A stretch of DNA of 64,000 bases from Clusia tigrina (GCA_920105625.2 OV050030.1:182346315-182410314), one strand, 5' to 3'; shown: positions 14,154 through 25,778, counted from the stretch's first letter. Notes: generated by a model not told the origin, from the sequence alone. Program-made: numbers and translations.

Positions 14154-15248
14154 GAATACTGTAAAAAGGTTTAATTTCTTAATTTTCCTTTCACTATGTT
14201 CCTATTCTTCTAAGTTTGGTGTCCCCTGTGCTCTTTTATTCGTTCATGGCCATAGTTAAATATGCATGCTGTTACTGGCGCAGTCGGACCCCTTTTAATA
14301 CAAATGAATTTTTATTAATTATTTTAGTTATTAGTAGTATAATGTTATGCCAAAAAACCAAAGAATTATGATTTTACAACTTATGATTATGGTGCGTTTA
14401 CAATGAACAAAAGTGTAAATGGAAAGCAATTGGATCAGATTTTACATTAAGAATAGTTATAATTTCTTAAATGAACTTGTTAACATTTGAGGTTTCACCA
14501 AATTAAATAATACAATTTTTTTGGATTTATTATCACTTTTTTTTTAGAAGTTTCGCAGTTCGTTTTAAAATACAAATGAAGTGACCCCCTAAAAGTTTAA
14601 TTTAAACGTATCCCTGATTTCTTCTGATTTTTTTCTCGGAATATTCGCTATTTTAGACAACATCGCAGTGATACCAAGTAGTTAAAATACTAGTAAAACT
14701 CATACATATATAAAATTGATATATATGTATGTACATAATATAATAATGTGTACTCGACATGTAAAATAATTTTTGTGCATAAATGAGGAGTGTATTAATT
14801 CAACATGTTAATTCATTGTGCCGCATTTCCACTTTTCTTTGCGGATATTTTAAAACACGCGTGAACTTGAAGATTTATTTCTAAAATGAGGAATTACAAA
14901 ATGCGAATGAATTTATAAAAAGAAATGTTTTTCTTCAAATTCCAATGTTAGTCTTTACTTCTCTTTTTATCAAACAAAAAATACTCAAAATTTATTATAC
15001 ACGCAATGAAGTGCCGCAGAAGTCAGTAACTGGTTAACTTATAGATAAGTTTTGAACTAGTAAATTAACCACTTGATTTTTTACAATTAAATTTAGTAGT
15101 ATATTTTGAAGACTGCATATAATTTTCACTACCGGGATATGGAATATGTTTATATAAAACACAATAAATCCACATACACTATACGTGTGACCAAAAAAAA
15201 TGGTCGAAACGGTAAATAAAAATGGAGGGAATTGATGTCTTTTCTTAA
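14154..15248. other. AT-rich interval; possible LTR/primer-site remnant
   Basis: No gene is visible. At about 14274 the phrase ACTGGCGCAGTCGG resembles the start of the serine-tRNA primer site used by some errantiviruses, but the following bases do not continue the match. The 120 bases before it might be an LTR end. The rest is AT-rich and featureless. Confidence 0.3.
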
Positions 15249-15572
15249 TCACTACTCCAGGCGAGTGGTGCTCCTAGTTACATTAGACGTTAGAAACGTT
15301 TTCAACAGCGCTAGGTGAGTGGACATGATCGAGGCACTCGAAAATCGTTGTCAGATACCAGCTTATTTGAAGAAGATAATCCGGAGCTACCTTAAAGGTC
15401 GAATGTGGATATACGAGATCAAAAATGGCATCCGAAGCAAAACCATCACGTCAGGGGCAGCACAAGGGTCCATCCTCGGACCGGACCTTTGGAATATAGG
15501 CTACGACGGCATTTTGCGCATAGAAATGCCCGATGATACATTGCGGCTGTCATCACCGCATGAGTTATGTTT
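15249..15572 (+). pseudogene. LINE reverse transcriptase fragment (R1/LOA-like)
   Basis: A short RT segment: LVTLDVRNVFNSAR (motif A, with catalytic Asp), then a helix and GAAQGSILGPDLWN (motif B region), ending near residue MPDDTLRL before the YADD box. The wording around motif B (LGPDLWN, YDGILR) fits the R1/LOA group better than Jockey. Both ends are truncated and no 3' tail is seen. Confidence 0.65.
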
Positions 15573-16054
15573 TTATGTTTTCTTGTTTAAAAACAATGTG
15601 TAAATATTTATATAGTTTATTTATTCTTTGAATTTAAAATTATTAATTTAAATTAGTTATATATTCAGCATTAATTAAATTATATATATATTCAACACTT
15701 CTAACCTCTATTGTAATCACGCCACTACTGAACTACACAAAGAGCTTGCGATCGACACGTCAGACCTAACGGTACATTAAGCTTTTTAGTCTCTTTAAGT
15801 AGTTCGGTTTGGTTGACTATTATAATACGTTACTCCTCCCCTCTTTAAATCATACAATACTCCTGTATTGTTTACAACTTAAATTTATAATATATTCGCT
15901 ATTGAGTTAACAATGATTATTAACATTATTATATAATTGGATATTTTTTCTTTTTTTTTAAATTCCTTATATTAATTAGTGTATTGGAAGTAAAGTATAT
16001 TTACTGTACAATGGTTAAAAATATTAAGTGATTTCCTCTCAATGTAAATTGATG
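15573..16054. other. AT-rich interval without recognisable gene
   Basis: About 480 bp. It contains CTCCTCCCCTCTTT near 15832, which on the minus strand reads as a purine run and could be the polypurine tract of the minus-strand gypsy element to its right. No LTR pair could be confirmed by eye. Confidence 0.35.
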
Positions 16055-17705
16055 TGTTTAACAGTTTTCTTCTAAGATTTTACTGTTGACATTTTTGATA
16101 ATGATCGTTTTGGTACTTATATATTTTTCTCTTTTGGTTTCTGTATTTCTTACTAGAGTGTAATGCTTTCTTTTTTTCAAAAAATAAGACCATTTTCTCT
16201 GTACGTAAAAGTGCTGTTCTGAAGTTCTATTTGTTTTTATTTTGTTATAAATATCAATATTTTTTTTTTCAATGGTTAGTAAGTTCGGGCGTATTATGTC
16301 ATTTTTGGAAAAATGCTATGTTATCTTGTAGTTGGGTTATTCTAGTGTAAGTTTATACGGTCTTTTAATATTGGTTGTATGAATATTCTGTAAGTTTGAT
16401 TTTTTATCCTTAGGTTCTTCTTTGTGTCTTACAGCCTTGTAGTTCTTTATAAATCCTTCTTTACGGTGTTCCTGATATTCTTCTCTGTTTTTGTTCAGTT
16501 TTTCTATTTTCTTTAGTTTATTTTTTATAAGGTTATCTTTAATTTTACGGAAATCTACCTCTCTATTCTGTATTTGTTTTGGTGTCGTTAGTGTTGTACT
16601 ATGTATTCTTTCGTTGTAGCAACGTACTGTTAACTGTATGATTCTTTTAGGTGACAATTCTGGTTGTCTTTGTTTTATTATCATAAACTTTTCGGCTATG
16701 CTATTGTGAAATCTTTCTATATCTCCATTACCGGTATGTGAATTTGGTTTTGTAGGATGTAGTTCTAAACCTTCTTTATTTACTAATTCTGCTATTTGTA
16801 AACTCTTGAATTCATTGTCGGCGACTATCCTCTTTGGTTTTCCTATTCTCGCTATATGTTCTTCTAAAATTGCTACCAGTGTAATTGAATGTTTATCTGT
16901 TAGATGATAAACAAAACCAAATTTGGAAAACTTATCTATGATCGTCAAGAAACTATTTTTCATAATGGTATAAGTATAAATGTGAACAATTTCATTCAAT
17001 TTACTTGGAGTTTCGGAGATATGAAATTTTTCTTTGTTAGGATTCCTGTTATACTTCACCAATTGGCATAATTGGCAATTGTTGAACACTCGGATTATGT
17101 ACTCTAACAGTTTTGGAAAGTAGATTTTCATTTTAAGCTGCTGATAGGTTTCACTTATCCCAGAGTGATGGCTATCTCTAGTATGATAAAAAGAAATTTG
17201 TTGTACTAACTCTTCTTCGGAAGTGATATGTTGGGCTCTGTAAACGCATTTTATGAATTTTACTGTATTATCGTTGCTATTCCTCATTCTGATGTTTTCT
17301 TGTACTATGTTGTACAGTCGGTCGTTGAGTTCTGAATAAATGCCGACGGTACCTTTTAAGGTATGAGCTGACAGAATTTCATCACATTGTGGGAGGTCAG
17401 TTTCACCTATGTAGATTATTTTGTTCCCGTGTATATTTTCTGAAGGTTTTTCTTTGTTAGCTACTATTATTATTTGCATACTATATTTGTTAACTATTGT
17501 TTCCTTGATTCCTATATGATCTAATAAATTTTCTTCAGCTGAATGGATAGTTGCGTTCGTTTCGCTCTGATTATCTTCTTCTTCTTCTTCAATATCGTTA
17601 CTGTTTATTTCTAATTCGAATTCACTGTCATATTCAGCTGAGTCTTCGGGTTTTTCATAGGATATTCTTGATAAAAAATCGGCAACTTTATTGGTTTTTC
17701 CTTGA
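16055..17705 (-). pseudogene. gypsy pol fragment: RNase H end and integrase
   Basis: Minus-strand frame, open from about 17700 (KVADFLSR, the usual end of RNase H) to a stop at 16337. The longest Met-started frame is 17479-16337. An integrase zinc region is visible (paired His, then CQLC), followed by a core with ADNEFKSL (second Asp) and HTGNGDIERFHN (Glu). At the first catalytic position, where the sister frame at 22550 reads HIDIY, this one reads HIYTY, so that Asp is lost. In-frame remnants with two stops continue to about 16055. The upstream end is cut at 17705. Confidence 0.75.
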
Positions 17706-18307
17706 AAATAAAAAAATTAAATATTCGGATAATATGGGATTTGGATTTATTCACTCAATTGCTTATAACTTTGTCATTTTTCGGTCGATTTTCTTCTAGT
17801 TGGTCTTAGTTCTTACGTTAAAGTATCATCTTTACGTACATGAAGAGAAACCAGCCATTTTTTCAACGATTTGTACTTTTCCGCTGGCAGAGATTCACTG
17901 TAAAATATTATTTTTTTGAAAATGTGCCCTCTTTTCATCGATATATAACCGCTTTACCAATCAAAGATCCGATTATACATGTTTGTTCGTCATCTCAATA
18001 CATTGCATTGGGTACCAAGAACGACCCAATCGGACATTTCTAGCTCGAGATATGATTTGTCACGTGAAAAAAGGTCGAAAAAATACAAAAATTACAATAT
18101 CTCAAAAACTATTCTTTGAAAAAAATTTAACCTTGATTTTCGAATTCAGCAGATGAAAATACATAAGAAAAGTCACCTCTCATCAAATGTACATGAAAAA
18201 AATTTTATTTTGTAAACTAGTGTTATCTATATGTATTTTAGTAAGTTATATGACATTGAACTAATTACTACAAACCTTCAGATAGTTTTAAAACATTAGC
18301 TGTGTAG
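17706..18307. other. AT-rich interval without recognisable gene
   Basis: About 600 bp. A short frame at 17840-18043 has no recognisable motif. No repeats or tails are visible. Confidence 0.3.
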
Positions 18308-18760
18308 GGTTTCAAAGGAGATGCAAATAGATTTATAGCAAAAGAGTTGGCTATTACTTCTATCTACACGGAATTTCAAAGTTGTATCATTAAACCTCCT
18401 GTTGAATTTAGAAGATTATCTCAGAAATATCAAAAAGAAGCAAATGGGCTAACAAAAAATCATCATGGATTTGCGTGGAATGAAGGATTGACCTCATTTA
18501 ATAGTGTAAAAGAATTTTAAAATGAAAATCTACTGTCTATAACAGTTTATGTTAAAGGATTGGAAAAAAAAGATAAAAGATATACATAACAAAAATGTTT
18601 CCAACTTGGAAGAATTTTGATGTGATAATTAAAAAATTCTAATAAAAAAAATACAATACTTACTCAATGCAATGCACACTTCGGATGCTGTGCATTAAAA
18701 AATGTTTTGATTTTAAGAAAATTTATTGATGTAGAAATAAAAAAACAATGTATATGTATG
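18308..18760 (+). pseudogene. Decayed gene of virus-like DNA element (nuclease-like?)
   Basis: A coding-like stretch outside any retroelement. One frame gives FKGDANRFIAKELAITS and then KNHHGFAWNEG, with TAA at 18518-18520. The same frame continues with YVKGLEKKDKRY to another stop. A further piece with CNAHFGCCALKNVLIL lies near 18670-18730. The layout (an acidic start, a KELAI strand, a paired His-Gly/Trp segment, then Cys/His and CALKN) recalls a family of multi-copy arthropod proteins that I believe are mobile-element or virus derived, possibly with an exonuclease-like fold. That identification is from memory of the pattern and is tentative. Confidence 0.35.
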
Positions 18761-18769
18761 TTTTATTTT

Positions 18770-18870
18770 GAAAATAATAAAATGTTTTTTATATATTATG
18801 TAATAATAATAACAATAATAAAATGTTTTTTATATATTATGTAATAATAATAACATAAAATATTTTAATA
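18770..18870. repeat. Short direct duplication (~47-bp units)
   Basis: The phrase AAAATGTTTTTTATATAT with following TATGTAATAATAATAACA occurs twice in a row, so this AT-rich stretch is a local tandem duplication. Confidence 0.7.
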
Positions 18871-18907
18871 AAAAGAATATAACTTAATTTATCTACTACA
18901 ATTAATT

Positions 18908-19030
18908 TTATAATGCCCCCAAAACGTAAGTATTTACTCTATCTTCTTTAATATACCGTTCATCATAATCATCAATACTTAGTATCATTTTTGTGTACTG
19001 TTGTGTATAGATTTCATGAACTTTTGATCT
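18908..19030 (-). pseudogene. Small minus-strand coding remnant
   Basis: On the minus strand a frame of about 40 codons reads without stops, including MILSIDDYDERYIKEDRV, and ends at TAA 18910-18908. More minus-strand coding-like sequence with stops lies upstream to about 19230. I do not recognise the product. It faces the remnant at 18308-18760 and may belong to the same virus-like element, with genes on both strands. Confidence 0.3.
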
Positions 19031-19783
19031 GAAATCAATCATGGGTCGTAGAATACTTCATTCTGTAGAAAACAATCTTTCTAATCATTTTATTCAGTTT
19101 CGATAAAATAGATTTCTTCACAACTTTTAACTTCTTTACTTCTATTCCATCTAAAATATTAATGCAATGCATGAGCATAGCCCAATGAACTCTTTCATTA
19201 TTCGACCACTGTTTTCATTTTCAATCATTCCTAAAGATTTTTTTATTTTTTAAAGGTAAATTAAATTTATTTCCACTAGGATATTCCGATGTATCATTGT
19301 ATTCGTATGTATCATGTATTGAAATCTTCATCAATGTTATGATGGTAATGGCAATTTCCATTATATAAATTATCTATATCGCTTTGTTGGATGTTTGAAT
19401 CAAAAACATATTGATATACATATAGGTATGTTAGGGCGGGCCAATTTGTATGGAGCCGAAAAATTCGATGAAAGCCAGCCCCTAGGATGATTCTATGGAC
19501 AATTCTAAGCGACTTTGGTGAAGGAACCATAGCTCTATCTCGATTTTCGAGAATTATTATATACATACATTGTATGTATATAATAATTATTTATATTATT
19601 AATTATTTATACCATCAATTATAGTGTTGTTGTTATTACTGTTCTTATTACTGAAATAATTGCATTCATATATTATACTTTTATATATTTGATTTATAAA
19701 TTGTATAATGTTGTGAAAGTACATATTTTCAATAACATATCCACCTAACAATCAACTAACAAAAATTTCCATTAGAACATACT
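19031..19783. other. Interval without confident gene
   Basis: Mostly AT-rich sequence. It contains a GC-richer patch near 19430-19560 with a short minus-strand frame (19312-19566) of no recognisable family, followed by AT-rich low-complexity DNA. Confidence 0.3.
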
Positions 19784-20105
19784 CAACTCTTATCACATAA
19801 AACAATTTTAATTATTACATAACGCACACGCGCCCCAAATACACAAAATATATTTGCATACATATATAGTTGCATACATACATATATCCATGTGTAATGT
19901 ATGCAAACACAATCTATTAAAAAAACTTGTAAACTGTTGCTGTCGACTCGCACAATCACACAAAATTCTTTAAGATCGTGCCGGCGGTCAGCTTCAACTC
20001 TTATCACATTAAAATATTTCAATAATAACATAGTACACACGCGCCCTAATATACACAAAATATATTTACATATATACTCGTATAAAGTATGCAAACACAT
20101 ATAAT
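19784..20105. repeat. Imperfect direct repeat, ~215-bp spacing
   Basis: CAACTCTTATCACAT followed by an AT-rich arm, then CACGCGCCC, ATACACAAAATATAT and TATGCAAACACA, occurs from 19784 and again from 19999. The copies differ at many positions. They lie just beyond the 3' LTR of the gypsy composite and may be part of it or of an older solo LTR. Confidence 0.6.
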
Positions 20106-20119
20106 TTAATTTATATGTT

Positions 20120-20391
20120 ACCAGCTCATTACGTGCCCAATATACTCACACACATACAAATTAAATTACTTCTTTCTTTATTGAAACTCAAACTTAAACT
20201 AAACTGTAACATACCAAAAATCTTACTTCTAACTTAGCTATACCGACTGCGCTGTTCGATGCTTGTGTTTATCCATCTTTTGCGTGGGTGCTGTTGCAGT
20301 ACTTAGTTCATTTTTCAGCGTCAGCACATTTGTGTTCCCATGATTTATGGGAATCGCTGGGAAGCTGACGATAACTAAGCTGACGATAACT
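20120..20391 (-). repeat. 3' LTR of errantivirus half (partial, minus)
   Basis: Read on the minus strand, a polypurine run GGGGGAGG (20399-20392) precedes AGTTATCGTCAG at 20391, the AGT-type LTR start typical of errantiviruses. AATAAA lies near 20182. The LTR end is not certain; 20120 is an estimate. The env stop codon falls 17 bases inside the LTR. No matching 5' LTR of this type is present because the 5' half of the composite comes from another element. Confidence 0.55.
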
Positions 20392-21838
20392 CCTCCCCCG
20401 CCAAGTGAGGGCCGTCCTCGGTCCCGCCCAATGCTCTGTTTATAGCCATTTTCAGCACTTTTTCGGACTGCTCCTTTCGTTTTTGCTTAAGTTTCCAAAA
20501 AATTGCGTAAACAATTCCGCCAACACTGGCAATGACAACAATACTACTTACTGTCATAGTTGATCGTGTTTCAAGATTTGCGTATAGGCTTTTGATGAGC
20601 TGCCTATTCTGTGTACTGTGATGTTGTAAGTATGATAAGCTGATCAAGTCCTTGTATCCGCTTAAATCTATTTTTACATTTAGCGGTGTTTCAGCTTTTC
20701 TCATGGGCGAAGCATTTTCGTTGAAACATTCAGACCCATTTAGGCTTATTTTATTGCTGAATGTCACAACATAAGTGCCTTGAGAAAGATTAGTGGTTCG
20801 GTTCTCTTCTTTTACTGACAAAGGTACGTCGTTAACAATGACTAGGCCGTCATTAACTTCGTTGATGGGGAGCAAATGGCTGAATGTTGTTTTACATTGA
20901 GCTTTGAAGCCGGACGTCAATTGTTGTAAGCAGCCAGTTTTTGATGACCGCCTACAGAACTGCTTTGCAGTTCCAGCACAGTCATTAATTGAATATGAGG
21001 TTTTTCCGCAAAAAGCCACCGAATTCTCTTCCAAAAATAGCATCGATTTATTATGCGCCACCGGGAAGATAAGTAGTTTCTTACACACTAATTTTGGCTT
21101 AGGATACTTAATAAGAAAAATTATTAAATCATTATTTTGTAACACTTTAAACTTAGAAACTAACATTAAATCGGAAATTGTTATGTTTGTGAGGTGCTCA
21201 TTTTCTATTAATGAATCTATTTCATAGTGGTCAAGCAACAGAGGATTCAAAATACCTATCTTTGCCAGAATGATTGAGAGAACAATGTTATCCAATTGAG
21301 TAATTATGGCTCTATTGCGTGCAACAAGCATTTCAAAAAGACGTCCGGTATCAATTTTTTCTTTTTTTGTTTCTTTTATAATTCTATTAACTACATTTGT
21401 TATATTATAAATCTGTTCTTGCAATTGGGAATTTATTTGAACCTGCTGTTTGTTTGCGTCTATTAACTCCTCTGTTTTTACAGTTATTTTCTGGAAATCA
21501 TCAAAGTCTGGTGTCCCGGCTATTACCTTGAGTGCTGTTCCTATGAAATTTATACTTCTAGTCTTTCTCTGTCGAATATTTATTATTTTTAGCAAATTTT
21601 GAATATGGTTAAAGTCAGCTTCCACCAGTTTTGTCATTGGCGATGTAAAAATGCCTGAAAATTTCCTTGATTCTTCTGTTAGAAAGGAGTACTCGGTAAG
21701 ATTTATTACGTGTTTTAGATGACCATAAGTTTCCCATAGTACGATTCCGCCATCGGAAATTGGGATATAGTCCGAATGAGTGTAGTCAATTATTTCAGCA
21801 GTTGCGAGTGTGCCAAAGATGATCAGAGTCAACATCAA
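20375..21838 (-). CDS. env: Errantivirus envelope (F-like) protein, open frame
   Basis: 487 residues, uninterrupted. Residues 1-16 form a hydrophobic signal peptide. A basic furin-type site, RQRKTR, lies at 89-94 and is followed directly by a hydrophobic, glycine-containing stretch like a fusion peptide, then a heptad-like helical region. Several Cys and N-glycosylation sequons follow. A single membrane span lies near 426-448, with a basic cytoplasmic tail. This is the layout of insect errantivirus envelopes, which are related to baculovirus F proteins. It starts 20 bases after the integrase stop, and errantivirus env is normally expressed from a spliced RNA. Nothing here shows it is expressed, and the rest of the element is defective. 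Confidence 0.85.
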   Translation of the reverse strand: MMLTLIIFGTLATAEIIDYTHSDYIPISDGGIVLWETYGHLKHVINLTEYSFLTEESRKFSGIFTSPMTKLVEADFNHIQNLLKIINIRQRKTRSINFIGTALKVIAGTPDFDDFQKITVKTEELIDANKQQVQINSQLQEQIYNITNVVNRIIKETKKEKIDTGRLFEMLVARNRAIITQLDNIVLSIILAKIGILNPLLLDHYEIDSLIENEHLTNITISDLMLVSKFKVLQNNDLIIFLIKYPKPKLVCKKLLIFPVAHNKSMLFLEENSVAFCGKTSYSINDCAGTAKQFCRRSSKTGCLQQLTSGFKAQCKTTFSHLLPINEVNDGLVIVNDVPLSVKEENRTTNLSQGTYVVTFSNKISLNGSECFNENASPMRKAETPLNVKIDLSGYKDLISLSYLQHHSTQNRQLIKSLYANLETRSTMTVSSIVVIASVGGIVYAIFWKLKQKRKEQSEKVLKMAINRALGGTEDGPHLAGEELSSA

Positions 21839-21858
21839 CCTAGAAACAAATGTACCAG

Positions 21859-23163
21859 TTATGAATCATGTTTACTATTCCTGAGATTGTCCTTATGGAC
21901 CACCCTCCCCTTAATAAGGACAGTCGTGCCCATATCTTTTTCCACAATTTGTTCTGAATATAGTGGTGTTAATTTGTTGCCTAACCTTTTATTTGATCTG
22001 ACAAGAACCTTGTCACCTACGTTATATGATTTTGGGGATCTTTCCCAATTATGATGGTGAAGCATATGCCGTTGAGCTCTTTTTATGCGATCTGTCACTT
22101 CATTACAGTGGAATGGAGTTGTGGAATGAAAAATGCTAAGCGGAGTTTTATTGGTAACAGAATGTATTGTTTTGTTATATTCTATTGTAGCTAGAAGAAT
22201 CAATTCAGTAGTGTCTTCAATTTGTTTTTCAGCCTTTAAGCATCGAGCTATCTCTGCCAAAGTACTATGAAATCGCTCCACTTGTCCATTGGATGTGCTA
22301 TGGAGTGGTGGAGAATTTACAACCTCAATATCAAAATAGTTAGAAAGCATTGATTTTATTGTATTTGAATTAAATGAACGCTCGTTATCGCAATAAATGA
22401 TTTTTGTCCTGGGAAAAAAATTCAGAATTTGAAGCAATTTCGGTTTAACATCGGCGATGGTTCGTGATTCGGTTTGTTGCACCATTGCAAACTTGGAAAA
22501 TTTATCAATACAGGTTAAATATTGCTTAGAATCTGTGGAATAAATGTCGATGTGCAGAATTTCACCGAGATCAGTAGGAATTGGAGTTTCTGCAATTGGA
22601 TGTTTTACTGGATGTCTATTATATTTTGATGTCGAGCATATTTTGCAGTTAAGTGTAACTTCCTTCGCAAGTTTACTCATTTTTGGGAAAAAATAGTCAT
22701 TTAATATTTGCTTGATATTTTCTTGGTAAGCCCTATGGGCTCTGTTATGTTCAGTTACAATAATTTCTTTTTGTTCAACCTGATCAATTACATCAATTAC
22801 AAAGTTTTTTGCATAAAGGAATTTGGTTGCTGGGAATGTTTCTATGAGCTTATGTTGAATATGGGCAAGAATAGGTAATTCGCAGTGTATTGCGTTCACA
22901 ACATCCACATTTACTACATCTTGAAGTATTTCCAATAAATTATTTTTATTTACTATGGTTAATATATGCCTGGTTTTCTTTCCAAACATTATCAAAGTAC
23001 GTTTTGAAGGACGTTCATCCTCCACAATTATTATTTGGTTTCTATAACAGTTTACTGGCTTATCAGTGGATTCTATGGTGTAGGTCAAAGATTCTTCGCT
23101 GTGTATGGTTGCACAGTCTGAAGTCGCATCTTCTTCTAATGCATTGACATGCTGACGTGACAA
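21859..23163 (-). CDS. pol: Errantivirus integrase (C-terminal part of pol)
   Basis: 434-residue frame. It holds the RNase H-integrase linker, an HHCC zinc region (EHNRAH then CKIC), the catalytic core with HIDIYSTD, YCDNERSF and SNGQVERFH supplying Asp, Asp and Glu, and a C-terminal part with DKVLVRSNKRLG. The frame is the direct continuation of the RT-RNase H frame, separated from it by a single TAA at 23199-23197. All three catalytic residues are present. In an intact element the enzyme would join the cDNA to host DNA. Confidence 0.85.
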   Translation of the reverse strand: MSRQHVNALEEDATSDCATIHSEESLTYTIESTDKPVNCYRNQIIIVEDERPSKRTLIMFGKKTRHILTIVNKNNLLEILQDVVNVDVVNAIHCELPILAHIQHKLIETFPATKFLYAKNFVIDVIDQVEQKEIIVTEHNRAHRAYQENIKQILNDYFFPKMSKLAKEVTLNCKICSTSKYNRHPVKHPIAETPIPTDLGEILHIDIYSTDSKQYLTCIDKFSKFAMVQQTESRTIADVKPKLLQILNFFPRTKIIYCDNERSFNSNTIKSMLSNYFDIEVVNSPPLHSTSNGQVERFHSTLAEIARCLKAEKQIEDTTELILLATIEYNKTIHSVTNKTPLSIFHSTTPFHCNEVTDRIKRAQRHMLHHHNWERSPKSYNVGDKVLVRSNKRLGNKLTPLYSEQIVEKDMGTTVLIKGRVVHKDNLRNSKHDS

Positions 23164-23196
23164 AGCGTCTGCTACATAGTTCTCTTTCCCTGGCTT

Positions 23197-24135
23197 TTAG
23201 TGAAGCCTTGCATTGTGTTCATCAATGAAGGCCTTCCACCGTTTAATTTTTGCATTAGTGTTTTTATCTGACACAGCGAAAGTCAATGGCTGGTGGTCAG
23301 TAAATACATTTAAATTTTTTACTCCATATAAATAGTTCCTAAGATTTTTCAATGCCCATACAATGGCCAGTAATTCTTTTTCATTAGCCGCAAAGCTAAG
23401 CTCCCTGTCTTTTAGAGTTCTCGATATAAATGTTATAGGTTTTCCCTCTTGAGAGAGAACTGCGCCTAAACCGTAGGCTGAGGCATCTGTCGTGAGATCA
23501 AATGCTTTATTAAAATTGGGGTATGCTAACATTACGTCCTCTGAAATGAGAATTTCTCTTAATTTGTTGAAAGCGTGAATTTGTTTTGAATCGAACTGTA
23601 TTTGTATTCTTTTTGACTGTGTTGCCTTAATTTTGCCATTATCACCTTTGAGTAAGTTTGTTAATGGTCTCGCTACACTAGCAAAGTCCTTAATAAAGCA
23701 TCTGTAATAGCTTGCTAACCCAAGAAACGACCTAAGGGCGAATAAATTAGTGGGTTGCCGATAGTTCTTAATTGCTTCTATCTTTTCTGGGCACGTTCTT
23801 ATACCATTTCTCGACACCAAGAAACCTAAATATTCGACCTCTGTTTTAAAAAATTTGGATTTTACTATGGATACTCTCATGTTTGCATCATAAAGGGCAC
23901 GTAATACCCACTGAATATCTTGAACATGTTGTTCCTTTGTTTTTGAAAAAATAATGACGTCATCCACATAGACATGACAGGTTTTGCCAATTTTCTCCCT
24001 AAGAACGTCATCAATTGCCCTTTGGAAAATGCTGGGAGCATTTTTGAGCCCAAAAGGCAACCGGCAAAACTCATATTTGCCATTATTTACAGCAAATACG
24101 GTTTTTTCTCTGTCACCCTCTTTCAGTTCATCCAG
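23197..24135 (-). pseudogene. pol: Errantivirus RT (N-terminally cut) and RNase H
   Basis: The frame opens at about 24135 in the middle of the RT palm, continues through FCRLPFGLKNAPS and YVDDVIIF (catalytic Asp pair), the thumb (YLGFLVSR) and RNase H (LTTDASAYGLGAVLS, NEKELLAIVWA, FTDHQPLTF), and stops at TAA 23199-23197. The first ATG is at 24060. The RT fingers, including the first catalytic Asp, are missing, so this copy has no functional RT. The cut lies at the fusion with the gag-protease of a different element. Confidence 0.85.
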
Positions 24136-25757
24136 TTGCCGTACGCAAACTTATTCCCTGAAGCGGTTCGATTCCCCGAACGAGATCCCTTCTGATTATG
24201 GAATGTGATACCCCCGTATCCAATGTTACCACAACTTTTCTTCCGCTTATTACACTGTTGACAGTTAGGCTGTTATTTTTCCGCGCCATCTGAGAAAAGA
24301 AGTTTCTTGGGCCATCAGTTGTGGGAGTCCGTTCATTTCCCGGCTTGACAATCTTTTCCGATTCCCTAATTCGGACTTTGTCTTGCTTTGGCAATCTTAC
24401 CGGGGCGTGTGTTGCATAACGTTTCCATCTCAACTGACAATCACGAGCCATGTGCCCCACATCACCGCAGGTAAAGCATTTGCCCGTGAAACACCAATGT
24501 GACCGACACACCAATGCTGCTGTCTCTGATAACAAAGCTAGCTACTGTCTCCACATATGTAGCTTTCGGATTAGTTATTGCAGAACGCTTTATTTCCGCA
24601 TTGCGAATGCCATATACGTGTCCATCATACACCTCTCAGTGATCTCTCCTGGGTAGGCAAGATGAGCCAACCGCTCCACTTCCGCCGCAAACTGTTGAAG
24701 AGACTCACCACTCTTTTGTACCCGTGTTCGTAGCTCTACTTGGTACATCTGCTTCGGGTGTTCACTACCATACTTGCGTTGAACGGCATTCATCAAGCTT
24801 TCATAGCAGTCTCGCTCACTTTCTGAGATAGTTTGAAGCACATCAGCGGCAGCACCTTTCAATGAAACGGTTAATGCAGCCACTTTCTCGCGAGCACTCC
24901 AACCATTTGTGCTAGCGGTAGTCTCAAACTGCATTCTGAAGACACTAAATGTCGTGGTTCCATCATAGGTAAGAGGCTTCAGTTTTATTGAGGATAAAGC
25001 TGGCACAGGCTATGCACCTTCCTGTAGTAGGTGAATTCTTTGCTCTATTTGCTGCTTAAATTCGTTCTGCTTTTGCTCGTTCGCAATGAATTTTTGTTCT
25101 ACAGATTTTTCGAACGATTCCTGCCGTGTCTCAATTTCGCAAACCTTCCTGTCAACCATCGCAGACATTTCTTTCATCTGCTGTGAGTTTTGTTCCGCTA
25201 ATAGAGCAAGTCGTATTTCACTCTGCTGTAACTGTTCTTTGACATCCTCTCTGACAGCTTGGGCATTTTGTGGTAATCGCTCCTGTATCCTCTCATCGAC
25301 TGCTTGCTTGAGGGATTCAGCACTCTTTTCAACGTCCTGTTTGACGGGTGCGACACTCTTTTCGACGGTTTGAGAATTTTGCTGTAATTGCTGCTGCATC
25401 CTCTCTTCGGCTGCTTGAGAATTTTGTTGTAACTGCTGCTGCATCTTCTCATCTCTCTGCTGCATTCTCTCTTCGGCTGCTTGAGAACTTTGATGTAACT
25501 GCTGCATATCCTGTTTGAAGGATTGTATTATCCCGATGAGTACACTCATGTCAAAGTTACCCGTGTTCGTTTCTTGCGGTGTTTCTTCGTGTCGAGATGT
25601 CGTTGGCTCTTCACATTGGAATTCATGCTCATCGACATCTATACCCTGCTCCTTCTTAATCGCACCTGCAGCTCCGCTTTAAGCCCTTGTGTTTGCAAAT
25701 TTAAGCGCTCAAGCTCCTTCTTGAGCTGCTCCAATCTAAGTTTTTCAAATTTAACCA
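24128..25757 (-). pseudogene. gag: gag-protease of a different gypsy element (broken)
   Basis: Read from ATG at about 25757 on the minus strand: an N-terminal SAP-like helix (LEQLKKELERLNLQTQGLK), a frameshift near 25670, a long Gln-rich coiled coil (25549-25010), a TAG at 25012-25010, a capsid-like region (LKPLTYDGTTTF, 25006-24590), another shift near 24600, a zinc knuckle CFTCGDVGHMARDC (~24465) and an aspartic protease with VTLDTGVSHSII (~24225). It ends at a TGA (24130-24128) exactly at the junction with errantivirus RT. Zinc knuckles and a leucine-tRNA primer site are not errantivirus traits, so the two halves come from different families. Confidence 0.75.
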
Positions 25758-25778
25758 TTGTTTATTACAGATACACTA

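Noticed and set aside
14274..14287. Serine-tRNA primer-binding site
   Set aside because: Only the first 12 bases match the usual site and no LTR pair supports it, so it is mentioned but not called as a feature.
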